From contig JAGMEZ010000202.1 in the NCBI GenBank assembly GCA_023127905.1, forward strand, positions 1 through 6,407: a stretch of 6,407 bases of DNA, written 5' to 3'. A program made the position numbers and the translations under genes. The notes under the pieces are model-generated. The model ran no database searches. It was not told the origin of the DNA and saw only the letters and a program-made list of their open reading frames with translations. The stretch's first letter is position 1. Each line of letters begins with the position of its first letter. This DNA comes from Caldifarciminota bacterium. GTDB taxonomy: Bacteria; Hydrothermota; E44-bin80. Of the stretch, positions 1-5,294 are shown in pieces.

Positions 1-1077
1 AATGGTGGTATTGCAATTACTGCAAGCCACAATCCTATTGAATGGAATGCGTTGAAGTTTATTGGAAAGGATGCAATGTTTCTTAATAAAAGCCAGTCAG
101 AAAAATTTTTTAAAATTTATGAGAAGAACACTGTTAAACATGCCATGTGGAATAAATTGGGGAAGCTAAAACAAGATAATGATGGTGTTGAAAGACATAT
201 TGATGCAATCCTTTCTCTTCCTTTTGTGAACATTAAAAGATTGAGAAGGAAAAAATTTCGTGTAGCAGTTGATTGTGTGAACGGGGCTGGGTATTATGCT
301 TTTCCTGAATTATTAGAGAGACTTGGCTGTGAAGTTGTAAAGGTTTTTTGTGATGAAACTGGTAATTTTATAAGAAATCCTGAACCGCTTGCGGAGAACT
401 TGTCTAAGCTCGGAAAGACGATTAAAAAAACAAAAGCAGATATTGGTTTTGCAACAGACGCAGATGGTGATAGATTATCTATTGTTACAGACAATGGTAC
501 TGCACTTGGAGAGGAATATTCTTTACCCCTCGTATCTCGGTTTATTCTCTCTAAGAAAAAAGGTAATGTTGTAGTAAATTTATCGACAAGCAGGATGATT
601 GATTTTGTCATGAAAGAATATGGTGTTAAGTTATTCAGAACTAAAGTGGGGGAAGCAAATGTTGTGAAGAAAATGAGGGATGTTAAGGCAGTGATTGGAG
701 GTGAGGGAAATGGGGGTATTATTCTTCCAGGAATGATTTATACAAGAGATGCACTTGTTGGAATTGCACTGATGCTTGAATATCTTCTTGAATCGAAAAA
801 AACTATAACTCAATTGAAGAATGAATTACCGAAATTTAATATAGTGAAAAAGAGAAAAACAGTAAAATCTGGAAAAGAGAAACTTAATTATAAAAAGATT
901 ATTTCAGGGTTACCGAAGGGGAAGATAAACCGAACCGATGGTGTAAGAATTGACTGGAAGGATGGATGGATACATATCAGAAAATCTGGGACAGAACCAA
1001 TTGTTAGAATTATTACAGAAGCAAGGACAAAAAAGAAGGCAGAGGATTTGTGTAAGAAAGTTATGAAAATGATTTAA
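1..1077 (+). CDS. glmM: Phosphoglucosamine mutase (archaeal-type GlmM-like phosphohexomutase), 5' truncated
   Basis: The reading frame is open from the first base and ends at TAA (1075-1077); 358 residues are visible and the N-terminal part, roughly 90 residues by family norms, lies outside the window. Seen directly: the phosphoserine loop TASHNP (Ser at visible residue 9, bases 25-27), the metal loop DADGDR (residues 153-158), the sugar-specificity loop GEGNGG (234-239) and the C-terminal phosphate loop RKSGTEP (327-333). These are the four signature loops of alpha-D-phosphohexomutases, in the right order. The reaction is glucosamine-6-phosphate to glucosamine-1-phosphate in the cytoplasm. 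The GEGNGG loop resembles the archaeal-type GlmM family more than classical bacterial GlmM (GEQSGH). The following glmS supports glucosamine rather than mannose or glucose as substrate, but phosphomannomutase/phosphoglucomutase activity cannot be excluded. A TTG at 52 is not the start, because the essential TASHNP loop lies upstream of it. Confidence 0.88.
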   Translation, partial: NGGIAITASHNPIEWNALKFIGKDAMFLNKSQSEKFFKIYEKNTVKHAMWNKLGKLKQDNDGVERHIDAILSLPFVNIKRLRRKKFRVAVDCVNGAGYYAFPELLERLGCEVVKVFCDETGNFIRNPEPLAENLSKLGKTIKKTKADIGFATDADGDRLSIVTDNGTALGEEYSLPLVSRFILSKKKGNVVVNLSTSRMIDFVMKEYGVKLFRTKVGEANVVKKMRDVKAVIGGEGNGGIILPGMIYTRDALVGIALMLEYLLESKKTITQLKNELPKFNIVKKRKTVKSGKEKLNYKKIISGLPKGKINRTDGVRIDWKDGWIHIRKSGTEPIVRIITEARTKKKAEDLCKKVMKMI

Positions 1078-1083
1078 TAAAGC

Positions 1084-1126
1084 GCAGAGCAAGCTCTGCT
1101 ACTCCATGGAAACAAGAAGGAGTAGC
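1084..1126 (+). repeat. Two overlapping inverted repeats after glmM
   Basis: GCAGAGC (1084-1090) and GCTCTGC (1093-1099) are perfect reverse complements separated by AA; as RNA they would fold as a 6-bp stem with a CAAG loop. GCTACTCC (1098-1105) and GGAGTAGC (1119-1126) form a second perfect 8-bp stem with a 13-nt loop. They share bases 1098-1099, so both cannot form completely at once. The position 7 nt after the glmM stop would suit a transcript-end structure, but no T-run follows either stem, so a standard intrinsic terminator is not supported. Confidence 0.6.
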
Positions 1127-1162
1127 GAAACCTTGGGTTGACGCAAGGAAGTCTTGTTTCGC
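1125..1162 (+). repeat. Nested hairpin with 7-bp outer and 5-bp inner stem
   Basis: GCGAAAC (1125-1131) pairs with GTTTCGC (1156-1162), and inside it CCTTG (1131-1135) pairs with CAAGG (1144-1148) around an 8-nt loop, leaving a 7-nt bulge on the 3' side. The two stems share base 1131. A competing pairing also exists: GAAACAAG (1109-1116) with CTTGTTTC (1153-1160). The whole 1084-1162 block can therefore fold in more than one way. No function can be assigned from sequence alone. Confidence 0.5.
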
Positions 1163-1172
1163 GGCAAGAATA

Positions 1173-1207
1173 GAAGGTGTAGGATGTAAGATGGAAGAAG
1201 GAAGAAG
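1173..1207 (+). repeat. Purine-rich 7-bp tandem array (5 units)
   Basis: Read in sevens from 1173 the sequence is GAAGGTG, TAGGATG, TAAGATG, GAAGAAG, GAAGAAG. The last two units are identical and the second and third differ at one base, so this is a degenerate heptamer array rather than a simple purine tract. A sixth, more diverged unit (AAGAATA) may precede it at 1166-1172. Confidence 0.5.
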
Positions 1208-1216
1208 AACAAATGG

Positions 1217-1260
1217 GATTGCTTCGCATGAGTCAAGCAAGGAGAAGCTCTCGCAATGAC
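1217..1260. repeat. REP-like imperfect palindrome, copy 1
   Basis: The 44-bp element begins GATTGCTTC and ends TCGCAATGAC; ATTGC (1218-1222) pairs with GCAAT (1253-1257), and an inner stem GAGA/TCTC (1242-1245/1249-1252) abuts the 3' arm. A second element with the same ends is at 5150-5190. On the other strand the ends read GTCATTGCGA and GAAGCAATC, the form I remember for dispersed palindromic intergenic repeats in various bacteria. That resemblance is from memory and was not searched. Confidence 0.5.
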
Positions 1261-1315
1261 AGAGGTCAGAACGCAGTAAATGCAACGGATGGAATTAGTT
1301 CCAGTAAGCGCAGTG

Positions 1316-1387
1316 AACGCTATTAACGATCGAAACGCTCTAAACGATATTAACGATCTAAATGATCAAAACGCTATAAACGAGGTT
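1316..1387 (+). repeat. 9-bp tandem array with AACG core (8 units)
   Basis: AACG occurs at 1316, 1325, 1334, 1343, 1352, 1370 and 1379, with the variant AATG at 1361, giving eight consecutive units of exactly 9 bp. The first four bases are almost invariant and the next five vary around a consensus near AACGATCTA. The array ends 23 bp before the glmS start codon. The last unit is AACGAGGTT and continues into ATTTATTT, a boundary also seen at the second array (5196-5258). In one frame the array has no stop and reads as Asn-(Asp/Ala)-(Ile/Leu) triplets. Confidence 0.85.
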
Positions 1388-1397
1388 ATTTATTTAC

Positions 1398-1403
1398 AAG
1401 GGG
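1398..1403 (+). promoter_or_regulatory. Ribosome binding site of glmS
   Basis: AAGGGG lies 7 nt before the ATG at 1411. The spacing is standard and, with the invariant MCGIVGY N-terminus, fixes the glmS start. Confidence 0.75.
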
Positions 1404-1410
1404 TATAAAA

Positions 1411-3237
1411 ATGTGTGGAATTGTTGGATACATTGGTAAAAAGCAAGCTGTTCCAATTCTTATGGAAGGTTTGAAACGACTTGAATACAGGGGATACGAT
1501 TCTGCTGGCTTAGCTGTGCTTTCGGAGAACAACCTTATAATTCAAAAAATTGCTGGAAGAGTATCCCGACTTGATGAGTTAATTAGGAATGAGAAGATTG
1601 ATGCAACAGTGGGTATTGCTCACACGCGATGGGCTACACATGGTGAGCCAACGGACAAAAATGCACATCCACACACGGACTGCAAGGGAAGAATAGCTGT
1701 TGTACACAATGGAATAATTGAAAACAGTAATGCTTTAAAAGAGTATCTAATACAGAATGGACATACATTAAGGACAGATACAGATACTGAGGTTATTGCA
1801 CATCTGATTGAAGAGTATTATGAAGATGACCTATTAAGGGCAGTAAGAATTGCACTTTCAGAGGTTGAAGGTACATACGGTGTTGCAATTGTTTCCCTTG
1901 AACATCCAAGAGAGATTGTTTGTGCTCGCAATGGAAGTCCTCTCGTTTTGGGCGATGGGGGAGACGAGTTTTTTGTTGCTTCGGATGCAGCCCCGATAGT
2001 TCCACACACGCGTCAGGTTGTTTATCTTGAAGATGGGGAACTTGCTTCACTCAAGGATGATGGCTTTACGATTTCAACCCTTGAGGAGAGAGAAATCGAA
2101 CCAAAAATTCAGGAAATATCATGGACATTGGACAAGATTGAAAAAGGGGGATACTCCCATTTCATGTTAAAGGAGATTTTTGAACAGCCAACAACACTAA
2201 GAAATGCTATTAGAGGAAGATTGAACTGGAATGTTGGAACAACCCGTCTTGATGGACTTGATAGGCATTCTGAGGAACTTGAACGGGTGGACAGGATTGT
2301 TATTACTGCTTGTGGAACTGCCTGGCATGCTAGCTTAATTGGTGAATACATGATGGAACAAATGGCAAGGGTTCCCGTTGAAGTAGAATATGCTTCCGAG
2401 TTTAGATACAGAAGTCCTGTAGTTGATAAAAATACGATATTATTTGCTGTAAGCCAATCAGGAGAAACCACAGATACACTTGCAGCATTGAGGGAAGCAA
2501 AGAGAAGGGGAGCTACTGCACTGGGTATCTGTAATGTTGTAGGTAGTACTATTGCACGTGAAACAGATGGTGGTGTTTATATACATGCTGGTCCGGAAAT
2601 AGGGGTTGCTTCTACAAAAGCGTTTACATCTCAAATAATGGTTCTTGCTCTTGTTTCTCTTCTTATGGGAAGGATGAGGACAATATCAGTTGAAAAAGGG
2701 AGGGAGATTATTGATGCAATAAAAGAGATTCCGGATCAAGCAGCTGAAATTCTAAAGCTTGATAATATGATTAAGGATATTGCATCAGATTTTTACAAGA
2801 AGAGAAATTTCCTTTTCCTTGGCAGAGGTTACAATTTTCCAGTTGCACTGGAAGGGGCGTTGAAACTTAAAGAAATTTCCTATATCCATGCCGAAGGGTA
2901 TCCAGCAGCTGAGATGAAACACGGTCCGATTGCCCTCATTGATGATGATATGCCTGTTGTATTTATTGCAATAAGGGATTCTGTATTTGAAAAGGTATTA
3001 TCGAACATAGAAGAAGTGAAATCAAGAAAAGGTGTTGTTATTGCTATTACTACTGAAGGGGATAAAGAAATCGAGTCGAAAGTAAAATATTGTATACCAA
3101 TTCCAAAAACAATTGATATATTAACACCTCTTTTAACTGTTATACCACTTCAACTTCTTGCTTATCATATTGCAGTAATGAGAGGATGTGATGTTGATAA
3201 ACCGAGAAACCTGGCAAAAAGCGTAACAGTAGAATAA
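1411..3237 (+). CDS. glmS: Glutamine--fructose-6-phosphate aminotransferase (isomerizing)
   Basis: This cytoplasmic enzyme converts fructose-6-phosphate and glutamine to glucosamine-6-phosphate and glutamate, the first committed step to UDP-GlcNAc. The 608-residue length matches the usual size of about 610. The start is certain: MCGIVGYIG exposes Cys2, the N-terminal nucleophile of class II glutamine amidotransferases, after Met removal. The amidotransferase domain (about 2-220) shows HTRWATHGEP (71-80) and VHNGIIENS (98-106). The first SIS domain has CGTAWHA (301-307), SQSGETTDT (348-356) and a GPEIGVASTKAFTSQ stretch ending at 408. The second SIS domain has the isomerase region with Glu488 and His504, and the C-terminal DKPRNLAKSVTVE tail places Lys603 in the active site. 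No key residue is missing. The gap to the next gene is 26 bp, suggesting cotranscription. Confidence 0.98.
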   Translation: MCGIVGYIGKKQAVPILMEGLKRLEYRGYDSAGLAVLSENNLIIQKIAGRVSRLDELIRNEKIDATVGIAHTRWATHGEPTDKNAHPHTDCKGRIAVVHNGIIENSNALKEYLIQNGHTLRTDTDTEVIAHLIEEYYEDDLLRAVRIALSEVEGTYGVAIVSLEHPREIVCARNGSPLVLGDGGDEFFVASDAAPIVPHTRQVVYLEDGELASLKDDGFTISTLEEREIEPKIQEISWTLDKIEKGGYSHFMLKEIFEQPTTLRNAIRGRLNWNVGTTRLDGLDRHSEELERVDRIVITACGTAWHASLIGEYMMEQMARVPVEVEYASEFRYRSPVVDKNTILFAVSQSGETTDTLAALREAKRRGATALGICNVVGSTIARETDGGVYIHAGPEIGVASTKAFTSQIMVLALVSLLMGRMRTISVEKGREIIDAIKEIPDQAAEILKLDNMIKDIASDFYKKRNFLFLGRGYNFPVALEGALKLKEISYIHAEGYPAAEMKHGPIALIDDDMPVVFIAIRDSVFEKVLSNIEEVKSRKGVVIAITTEGDKEIESKVKYCIPIPKTIDILTPLLTVIPLQLLAYHIAVMRGCDVDKPRNLAKSVTVE

Positions 3238-3250
3238 CTAAAAGGATAAA

Positions 3251-3256
3251 AGGAGG
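3251..3256 (+). promoter_or_regulatory. Ribosome binding site deciding the start of the LolA-like gene
   Basis: AGGAGG is a perfect Shine-Dalgarno core. It sits 7 nt before ATG 3264 but only 4 nt before the in-frame TTG 3261, so ATG 3264 is preferred. Confidence 0.8.
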
Positions 3257-3263
3257 ACTATTG

Positions 3264-3971
3264 ATGAAAAGAATTGCTTTAATTGCTCTATTTTTTCTTA
3301 CAGTAACATATACTCTAAATGGATTATCTGTGAAAACTATTGTGGATGAAATGAATATACGTTATAATAAAATTATGGAAAGGGCTGGAACTATTAAGAT
3401 TACGCAGGTTATAAAGAGTATTTCCGATGACGCTGAAGTAACATCAATTCAAACTGTTCTAAAGAAAGGAACGAGATATAAAATAGAAACAGTTTCCCGG
3501 ATGGCACTCGATGAGGAGAAGATAAAAAATATTATACTCTTCGATGGAAAAGATGTTTGGTTTATCTCTCCTTTTGTTGGTGTTACGATGATGCCAAAAG
3601 ATGAGGCATTAGTACAGGGTATTTTTGATGATTTTTCGAAATTAATTCCTATTAATAGCGTAATTATAGGAGAGGAGAAAATAAACAGTGAGGACTGTTA
3701 TGTTATTAAGACACCTGCTCAATCAGGTGAACCATTAAAGAAAATATGGATTTCTAAAACCCGTTTCGTTCCATTAAAAGCATTAGGATATTTTAAGAAA
3801 AGTATAATCACACTTATTTTCACAGAATACAAAAAAATTAAAGAAATTTGGGGTATTCCTTTTAAGACCGAAACAATGATTGATAATAAACATGTGGCTA
3901 CAACAATTGTAGAAAGTGTAGAAACAGGCATAAAAATTGTTGATGAAACTTTTGAAGTAAGAGTAAAATAG
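3264..3971 (+). CDS. Secreted LolA-like outer-membrane lipoprotein-sorting protein
   Basis: This 235-residue protein starts with a signal peptide: MKR, then a hydrophobic run to about residue 18, with likely cleavage near residue 20 (after TLNG). There is no lipobox cysteine, so a soluble periplasmic form is expected. The mature part follows the LolA/LppX/RseB-like beta fold pattern: a helical start (IVDEMNIRYNKI), a repeated strand pattern with basic residues, IILFDGKDVWFISPF mid-protein, the GEEKINSEDCYVI strand pair, then KIWISKTRFVPLKALGYF and IWGIPFKTETM near the C-terminus. Proteins of this fold carry lipids or lipoproteins across the periplasm. The assignment rests on pattern recognition; the true cargo is unknown. 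It lies 26 bp after glmS and 35 bp before the UbiA gene, probably in one transcript. It could instead be a general LolA-fold protein with no role in lipoprotein sorting. Confidence 0.72.
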   Translation: MKRIALIALFFLTVTYTLNGLSVKTIVDEMNIRYNKIMERAGTIKITQVIKSISDDAEVTSIQTVLKKGTRYKIETVSRMALDEEKIKNIILFDGKDVWFISPFVGVTMMPKDEALVQGIFDDFSKLIPINSVIIGEEKINSEDCYVIKTPAQSGEPLKKIWISKTRFVPLKALGYFKKSIITLIFTEYKKIKEIWGIPFKTETMIDNKHVATTIVESVETGIKIVDETFEVRVK

Positions 3972-4006
3972 TATTCAGGATTAGGACAACAGAACTAAGA
4001 CTCGTG

Positions 4007-4930
4007 ATGGACTGGCAAAGTGAGAATAAGGTATCTAAGTTGAGAAAAATAATTAAAGTTATCCTAATAGAATTAAGACCCGTTCAGTGGATGAAGAATT
4101 TATTCCTCTTTGCTGGTCTTATTTTTTCTTTTAGTTTTACAGAGATTGGTCCCATTCTACAATCTATACTCGCTTTTATAGTATTTTGTTTAGCAAGCAG
4201 TTCTGTATATATTCTGAATGATATTATTGACAGAGAAGTTGACAGGTTTCATCCCAAAAAGCGGGTAAGACCTATTGCCTCTGGAGAATTACGTATTGGA
4301 CAGGCAATTCTTGTCTCTATTATTCTTGCAGTGGTGGCTTTAATTTTATCAATCCTTCTTAGTAGGTCTTTCTTTTTTGTTTGTTTCACATACATTCTTT
4401 TAATGATATCATATTCCATTGGCTTAAAGAAGATTATAATTCTTGATGTCATTATTGTTTCATTTGGTTTTATCCTGAGGGCAGTTGCAGGCGCAGTTGT
4501 TATAAATGTTGAGATTTCCCCATGGCTTCTTCTTACAACGTTTCTTCTGGCTTTATTTCTTGGATTGTGTAAACGTCGGTATGAAATTACATTGCTTGGG
4601 GAAAGTGCTCATACACACAGGAATACTCTGTTTTATTACTCCTCCTATCTTCTTGACCAGATGATTGCAGTTGTAACCGCATCAACCGTTGTTACTTATG
4701 CAATGTACACAATGGCAAAAGAGACATATTTGAAATTTGGGACAAGGTTGTTAGGGTTAACTGTTCCATTCGTTATATATGGAATATTCCGGTACCTTTA
4801 TCTTGTTCACAGAGAAGAAGAGGGTGGAAGTCCGGAAAAAACTCTCTTTACAGATAAACCACTCTTAATTGATATTATTCTATGGAGTATAACTGCGATT
4901 CTTATTATATATCTCTCACAGAGATTATAA
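4007..4930 (+). CDS. UbiA-family prenyltransferase, decaprenyl-phosphate phosphoribosyltransferase-like
   Basis: This is a 307-residue polytopic membrane protein rich in hydrophobic helices. Seen directly: LRPVQWMKN (23-31), the Asp-rich motif NDIIDREVDRFHPKKRVRPIASG (71-93, with D72, D75 and D79 for Mg-diphosphate binding), the second conserved loop around D147 with FGFILRAVAGA (153-163), LALFLGLCKRRYE (181-193), DQMIAVVTAST (217-227) and GGSPEKTLFTDKPLL (273-287). This combination is characteristic of the family that transfers phosphoribose from PRPP to polyprenyl phosphate, as mycobacterial Rv3806c does on the way to decaprenylphosphoryl arabinose, rather than quinone or heme UbiA enzymes. 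The substrate here is inferred. ATG 4007 is chosen over GTG 4004; neither has a clear Shine-Dalgarno, so translation may be coupled to the upstream gene. Confidence 0.85.
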   Translation: MDWQSENKVSKLRKIIKVILIELRPVQWMKNLFLFAGLIFSFSFTEIGPILQSILAFIVFCLASSSVYILNDIIDREVDRFHPKKRVRPIASGELRIGQAILVSIILAVVALILSILLSRSFFFVCFTYILLMISYSIGLKKIIILDVIIVSFGFILRAVAGAVVINVEISPWLLLTTFLLALFLGLCKRRYEITLLGESAHTHRNTLFYYSSYLLDQMIAVVTASTVVTYAMYTMAKETYLKFGTRLLGLTVPFVIYGIFRYLYLVHREEEGGSPEKTLFTDKPLLIDIILWSITAILIIYLSQRL

Positions 4931-5005
4931 TATAAAGGAGAAATAATCTGGAGAGAATGACGCAAATCGAAAACAGCAATGACGAATGCGAAACGGGAAA
5001 GAATT

Positions 5006-5066
5006 GTTCCTTCGGAACGGTATAGGTTGCTTCGCAACGGAGATTGGCTCTTCGTAAACTCAGAGC
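5006..5066 (+). repeat. Three hairpins spaced at 20 bp, two with identical TTC loops
   Basis: GTTCCTTCGGAACGG (5006-5020) and GTTGCTTCGCAACGG (5026-5040) are two 15-mers differing at a compensating base pair: stem GTTCC/GGAAC in one, GTTGC/GCAAC in the other, both with a TTC loop. A third, degenerate copy begins at 5046 with CTTCG in the same register (5050-5054) and has its own stem GCTCT/AGAGC (5047-5051/5062-5066). The compensatory C/G change keeps the stem intact, as expected if the hairpin rather than the sequence is maintained. Confidence 0.65.
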
Positions 5067-5149
5067 GGAAAAAGGATAAGGAATTTGTTAATAGAGGTTA
5101 AATTGCAGGTGAATTAATTGTTGAATTGGTTTTATTGGTTAACATCTAA

Positions 5150-5190
5150 GATTGCTTCATAAGAGAATATGAAAGTGTATTCGCAATGAC
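5150..5190. repeat. REP-like imperfect palindrome, copy 2
   Basis: This 41-bp element starts GATTGCTTC and ends TCGCAATGAC like the copy at 1217-1260, with a different interior. ATTGC (5151-5155) pairs with GCAAT (5183-5187) and GAATA (5165-5169) with TATTC (5178-5182). It ends 5 bp before the 9-bp array, whereas copy 1 ends 55 bp before its array. Confidence 0.5.
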
Positions 5191-5195
5191 AAACT

Positions 5196-5258
5196 AACGA
5201 ACTAAACGATAGTAACGATCAAAAGGATCTAAACGCTTTAAACGAACTAAACGAAGTT
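5196..5258 (+). repeat. 9-bp tandem array with AACG core (7 units)
   Basis: AACG occurs at 5196, 5205, 5214, 5232, 5241 and 5250, with the variant AAGG at 5223: seven consecutive 9-bp units. The core is nearly fixed and the other five bases vary. The last unit AACGAAGTT runs into AGTTACT, matching the end of the glmS-upstream array. The in-frame reading that gives Asn-X-X triplets has a TGA at 5187-5189 and no ATG, GTG or TTG between that stop and the array, so this copy cannot be an independent ORF in that frame. Confidence 0.85.
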
Positions 5259-5285
5259 AGTTACTAAAGTTATAAATATGAGATT

Positions 5286-5290
5286 GGAGG
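5286..5290 (+). promoter_or_regulatory. Ribosome binding site deciding the epimerase start
   Basis: GGAGG lies only 1 nt before ATG 5292 but 4 nt before the in-frame GTG 5295. The first spacing is too short for efficient initiation, so GTG 5295 is the more likely start even though ATG is the stronger codon. Confidence 0.55.
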
Positions 5291-5294
5291 AATG

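Larger units (their letters stand above)
1078..1410. other. Intergenic repeat mosaic between glmM and glmS
   Basis: This 333-bp gap has no convincing gene. From left to right it holds a set of overlapping hairpins (1084-1162), a purine-rich 7-bp tandem array (1173-1207), a REP-like imperfect palindrome (1217-1260), a short unassigned stretch (1261-1315) and a 9-bp AACG tandem array (1316-1387), followed by the glmS ribosome binding site. I see no clear sigma-70 promoter and no hairpin followed directly by a T-run. The gap may still contain the glmS promoter, since 333 bp is long for an internal operon gap in this window. Confidence 0.7.
4931..5294. other. Intergenic repeat mosaic between the UbiA and epimerase genes
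   Basis: This 364-bp gap contains, in order, an orphan Shine-Dalgarno-like AAGGAG (4935-4940), short direct repeats AATGACG (4956-4962 and 4978-4984), a 20-bp-spaced hairpin array (5006-5066), an AT-rich stretch with nothing recognisable (about 5069-5149), a REP-like element (5150-5190), a 9-bp AACG array (5196-5258) and the leader of the epimerase gene. It parallels the 1078-1410 gap: REP-like element first, then the AACG array, then the gene. No promoter or intrinsic terminator is convincing. Confidence 0.7.

Noticed and set aside
1084..1126. Intrinsic terminator for glmM
   Set aside because: The stems are good but neither is followed by a T-run; the bases after 1099 and 1126 are mixed.
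1081..1165. Possible glmS ribozyme upstream of glmS (AGCGC at 1081-1085 and GGTTGACG at 1136-1143)
   Set aside because: The ribozyme core expects AGCGCC at the cleavage site, TTGACGAGG, and later TTATCGA and GGCGGATGCC-like segments. Here AGCGCA and TTGACGCAAGG are only partial matches and the later segments are absent. An Infernal search with Rfam RF00234 would settle it; a significant hit would reverse this.
1061..1285. Minus-strand 74-codon ORF covering the hairpin and REP-like region
   Set aside because: It overlaps the glmM end, has no ribosome binding site that I can see, and lies across palindromic repeats; its peptide shows no family motif.
1316..1387. CRISPR array or protein-coding repeat gene
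   Set aside because: The 9-bp unit is far too short for CRISPR and there are no spacers of CRISPR size. The coding reading lacks a ribosome binding site here, and in the sister array at 5196-5258 it lacks a start codon.
2109..2471. Minus-strand 120-codon ORF inside glmS
   Set aside because: It is fully opposite a highly conserved GlmS segment (linker and first SIS domain) and shows no recognisable domain, so it is a shadow frame.
4957..5025. 22-codon ORF (ATG 4957 to TAG) as a small protein gene
   Set aside because: The Shine-Dalgarno-like AAGGAG ends 16 nt before the ATG, too far, and the ORF runs into the first hairpin repeat.
5271..5276. TATAAA before the epimerase gene (and at 1404-1409 before glmS) as a -10 box
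   Set aside because: No plausible -35 sequence at 16-18 bp upstream in either case, and at glmS the TATAAA lies between the ribosome binding site and the start codon, so it cannot be that gene's -10 box.
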